From an uncultured Clostridia bacterium (GTDB lineage: Bacteria > Bacillota > Clostridia > Peptostreptococcales > Anaerovoracaceae), in the NCBI GenBank assembly GCA_934256595.1, contig CAKQOW010000013.1, forward strand, positions 1 to 46,097: DNA of 46,097 nt, in the 5' to 3' direction. Position numbers and translations under genes: made by a program. Position 1 is the first letter of the stretch. Each line of letters starts with the position of its first letter. The notes under the pieces are model-generated. The model searched no databases, was not told where the DNA came from, and worked only from the letters and a program-made list of their open reading frames with translations. Below are positions 43,622 to 46,097 of this stretch, in pieces.

Positions 43622-43665
43622 GCGGATATGGCTGCAGGAGACAGCTATGTCCGCTTTCAGTTTTT
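43622..43665 (+). terminator. Terminator after the MMPL exporter
   Basis: A 13-bp stem (43622-43634 with 43642-43654, two wobbles), a 7-base loop and T-rich tail ending at 43665. Confidence 0.85.
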
Positions 43666-43705
43666 GGGGATATTAGATAAATAACTGGAATATGGTAGGA
43701 AAAAA

Positions 43706-43951
43706 CTATTTTTCTATGTGGAATTTTAAAAGAAGATAAGGTTCTATTTCTAAGACATCTGCAATATTAAACAATAATTCTAAAGATACTCCTCTGTGCA
43801 TACCGGGAGCTTCTACTGAGGCAATATGCTGGCGGCTTATTCCAAGTTCTTCTGCCAGGTTTTCCTGAGTGATGCCTTTCTTTTTTCTGTAATAGCTTAT
43901 TGCATATGATAAATTTTCTATTCGTTCTGTGTTGTCAAAACACCTTTTCAA
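43706..43951 (-). CDS. XRE-family (Cro/C1-type) transcriptional regulator
   Basis: This 81-residue protein has a single helix-turn-helix domain of the Cro/C1 type (about 15-70: YRKKKGITQENLAEELGISRQ, read as two short pieces). It has no dimerisation or sensor domain. TTG 43951 is chosen because AAGGCGGTG lies 6 bases ahead; an in-frame GTG 43960 falls inside that ribosome site. It is divergent from the secreted beta-helix gene and may control it. Base composition is AT-rich. Confidence 0.8.
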   Translation of the reverse strand: MKRCFDNTERIENLSYAISYYRKKKGITQENLAEELGISRQHIASVEAPGMHRGVSLELLFNIADVLEIEPYLLLKFHIEK

Positions 43952-44026
43952 TGTATTCACCGCCTTTTTTTGATATGAATAGTTTAGCCAAAATGTAACA
44001 CTATTAAAATAATTTAAAAAACGACA

Positions 44027-44055
44027 TTGACGTGTATAATACGACAGAGTATAAT
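44027..44055 (+). promoter_or_regulatory. Promoter for the large secreted protein
   Basis: TTGACG at 44027-44032, a 17-base spacer and TATAAT at 44050-44055. A leader of about 60 bases with a short inverted repeat (ATCTAATAG/CTATTATGTAGAT) precedes AGGAGGG and the ATG. Confidence 0.82.
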
Positions 44056-44122
44056 AAAAATGCGTACAAACGCAAATAAAAATCTAATAGTATCTATTAT
44101 GTAGATAGGAGGGTAAGAAAAA

Positions 44123-46097
44123 ATGAAGAAGTTAATGGCAATAGTCATAAGTATGGCTATGGTATTGGCAATGATGCCAATGGGGGTATTTGCGACAGGT
44201 GAAAAATATATTACCTTGCCTGCTGCATCTGAAGACGGTGTTATTAAATTAACTCAGAATATAGAAATTTCAGATGCAGAAGTTCTGGATCTTACAGGTA
44301 AGACGATAACAACTGACGGTTATAACTTTGTTATAAAAGAAGGTGGAAGTCTTATTGTAAAAGGACAAGGAACCGTAAAGTCGGAAAAAGTAGCAACAAA
44401 GAAAAACGAAATCTTCAAAACTTTTATGGTTGAGGAAGGCGGAAGTCTTATCATTAATGGAGGAACTTTTACAACAAAAACAGCACAATTCATCGTATCT
44501 AGGGGAACTGTAAATGTAACAGGTGGAAGTTTTAGTGCTGAATATAACACAGAAAATGATTATACAGATTCAAATTGTGCTTTTGTGATAACTGGTGAAA
44601 ATTCAATTCTTAATATGACTGGCGGAACCATTAATGCAGGAAACGGTGCTGATGATTGCGGATTGTACGGAATTTATGCATCAAACGGTGCTGTTGTTAA
44701 TCTTGGTGATGCAGAAACTGAAGGCCCAACAGTAATAAGTTATTGTGCTCCTTTAGGATGTAACCACGATACTGCAACAGGAACATACAATGTGTACAAT
44801 GGCACTTATGAAAGTACTTGGACTGGCGGGAACACAAATTATAATTATTTCCATGGTGCTATTTATGCTGCCTGCAAAGGTGCTGTAAAAATAGAAGGAG
44901 GAACTTTTAAAGGCGAGTATGGAGTAGCAATCCCATATGATAATGTTGGTTTAAAGTTAACTATATCTGGTGGTGATTTTACACAGTTAACAAAAGATAC
45001 TATAAATGAAAGTCATAAAACTGTATCTGGAGATAATGAAACTAATACTACTTTAATTACTGGCGGTACATTCTCATCAGACCCTAGTGCATATTTAGCA
45101 GACAATCATATTGTCTGGGCTGAAGACGGAAAATATGAAGTAGAAACATTTGATGCTTATAGAGCTGGAGTTGTACTTGCACCGTTAGCAGATACAGATA
45201 ATAATATTTCTAAAGAAGATTTAAAAGCAGGATATAGTATTGATTATACGGGTGAAAACATAACTATAAACGTTAAGCCTCAGCTACACGCAAACGGAGC
45301 AGAGCCTGCAGTAACAGGCAAATGGATAGGTATTGCTGTACCTGTACCGGCAGGCGCAACAAAAATAAACTGGACAGTTAACGGAACTTCTATCGGTGAA
45401 GATAATTGTACTGGTGATAACATTGACTGGACAAATGACGGAGTAAATTATGAAACTCTGTATTGGAACTATGCAACAAAAGATATAACTTCAATAGGCT
45501 ATAAGTTTAATAATGTAGGAGGTACTAATACAGTTAAAATCGCTGTAAATGCTGCTCCGACAACTGTTATAGAAGCGCCATTACACGATAATGCTGCAAC
45601 TAATCCTATTGCTGACAATGCTTTATACAGCAAATATGACATAGCATATGTCGATGATACAGCAACAATTACAGTTAAAGGCTTAAAAGAGCATTATAAT
45701 GGACAAGACCCTGCCGTAAAAGGTAAATGGGTAGGAATAGCTGTTCCTGCAGACTGTAAAGACTCAGATACCCAGTTATTCTATAAGTATGATGATGGTG
45801 AATGGAAGAACGCTGCACTGAGCGAAGAAAAATGGAATAATACAAAAGATGGAAAACCTTATGTAAGCTTCTATATGAACGCTGCAAATGTAAAAGCAAG
45901 AACAATAAGCTATGCGTTCGGAACTTTAACAGCTGAGAATGAAATCCCAGCTACTGTAACAGGTGTGAATACTGTTAAGGTTAATGTTGTAGAAGAAAGC
46001 GAATACACTGGCGGCGGAGCAGCAGTTGTTCCTCCGGCTACAGACAATGTAACTAACAATCCTGCAGATAAGAAAACAACTGCTGACCTTACTCCGG
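44123..46097 (+). CDS. Secreted beta-helix surface protein, partial (runs off the window)
   Basis: The frame stays open for 658 codons from ATG 44123 to the window edge, with no stop. A signal peptide (1-24, ending GVFA) is followed by a right-handed beta-helix-like part (about 30-340) with repeated short turns such as G-G-S-L-I-V, G-G-T-F, T-G-G-S-F and S-G-G-D-F. Next come two related domains of about 115 residues, each with K-W-(I/V)-G-I-A-V-P, and a Thr/Pro/Asn-rich stretch that often leads to wall-anchoring or S-layer domains beyond the window. Composition is lower in GC and richer in Asn and Thr than neighbours. Function is probably adhesion or glycan binding. Confidence 0.85.
   Translation, partial: MKKLMAIVISMAMVLAMMPMGVFATGEKYITLPAASEDGVIKLTQNIEISDAEVLDLTGKTITTDGYNFVIKEGGSLIVKGQGTVKSEKVATKKNEIFKTFMVEEGGSLIINGGTFTTKTAQFIVSRGTVNVTGGSFSAEYNTENDYTDSNCAFVITGENSILNMTGGTINAGNGADDCGLYGIYASNGAVVNLGDAETEGPTVISYCAPLGCNHDTATGTYNVYNGTYESTWTGGNTNYNYFHGAIYAACKGAVKIEGGTFKGEYGVAIPYDNVGLKLTISGGDFTQLTKDTINESHKTVSGDNETNTTLITGGTFSSDPSAYLADNHIVWAEDGKYEVETFDAYRAGVVLAPLADTDNNISKEDLKAGYSIDYTGENITINVKPQLHANGAEPAVTGKWIGIAVPVPAGATKINWTVNGTSIGEDNCTGDNIDWTNDGVNYETLYWNYATKDITSIGYKFNNVGGTNTVKIAVNAAPTTVIEAPLHDNAATNPIADNALYSKYDIAYVDDTATITVKGLKEHYNGQDPAVKGKWVGIAVPADCKDSDTQLFYKYDDGEWKNAALSEEKWNNTKDGKPYVSFYMNAANVKARTISYAFGTLTAENEIPATVTGVNTVKVNVVEESEYTGGGAAVVPPATDNVTNNPADKKTTADLTP
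45215..45997 (+). repeat. Tandem protein-domain repeat in the secreted protein
   Basis: Two diverged copies, 45215-45562 and 45611-45997, share the order T-I-x-V-K, (E/D)-P-A-V-(T/K)-G-K-W-(I/V)-G-I-A-V-P, a Trp/Asn-rich middle, I-x-x-I/S-(G/Y)-(Y/A)-(K)-F and T-V-K-(I/V). The likeness is at protein level; the DNA has diverged, so this is an old duplication. Confidence 0.7.

Noticed and set aside
44270..44550. Minus-strand open frames inside the surface-protein gene
   Set aside because: They lie opposite a long plus-strand frame with signal peptide, promoter and ribosome site, and show no recognisable protein.

Overview
The window looks like chromosomal DNA from an anaerobic, low-to-moderate GC Clostridia-type Firmicute (Bacillota). 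The signs are Shine-Dalgarno sequences of the GGAGG type, several TTG starts, a Gram-positive LexA box at recA, an [FeFe] hydrogenase, the diaminopimelate dehydrogenase route to lysine, UppP/FtsK/ObgE in familiar neighbourhoods, and many secreted proteins with fibronectin-III, SH3 or cell-wall modules. The exact genus cannot be read from the sequence. Ribosomal protein L27 lacks the N-terminal extension normal in Firmicutes, which may help place the lineage.

Layout. 1-3780: a two-gene redox module, an NADH/NADPH-type flavoprotein fusion (NuoF-like iron-sulfur domain plus GltD) overlapping an [FeFe] hydrogenase. 3870-6735: phosphoglucomutase and two small membrane proteins. 6735-7500: terminators and a frameshifted remnant of an Rpn/PD-(D/E)XK transposase-like gene. 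7500-10010: a secreted M14 zinc carboxypeptidase. 10050-13740 (minus strand): a permease, crotonase and CoA-transferase operon that looks like uptake and CoA activation of a short-chain (hydroxy) acid. 14139-15554: a GPH-type sugar symporter. 15690-19050: prmA (interrupted by an in-frame TGA), rsmE and three less characterised genes. 19295-27079: uppP-ftsK-rimO-pgsA-cinA, then recA under its own promoter and LexA box. 27113-30390: a GH25 lysozyme, tRNA-Pro, an orphan type IV pilin-like protein and a small secreted protein. 30455-32960: rplU-rpmA-obgE and a tiny secreted or membrane peptide. 33018-37240: a lysine operon (ddh-lysA-dapA-dapB) behind a consensus promoter, a 17-codon leader peptide and an attenuator-like terminator. 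37324-43665: an HD-domain protein, a B12-binding radical SAM protein with its DUF2344 partner, and an MMPL exporter. 43700-end: a small XRE regulator divergent from a large secreted beta-helix protein that runs off the window.

The strongest points for a second look are three. The prmA TGA sits exactly where the family has a conserved tryptophan. The lysine leader has a terminator and a competing pairing that would melt it. The two-gene hydrogenase module contains both NuoF-like and GltD-like iron-sulfur and flavin parts in one chain. Smaller points are the L21 tail, the L27 without its extension or a Prp protease gene, and the CoA-transferase operon. No CRISPR array, rRNA, prophage or intact insertion sequence was seen.
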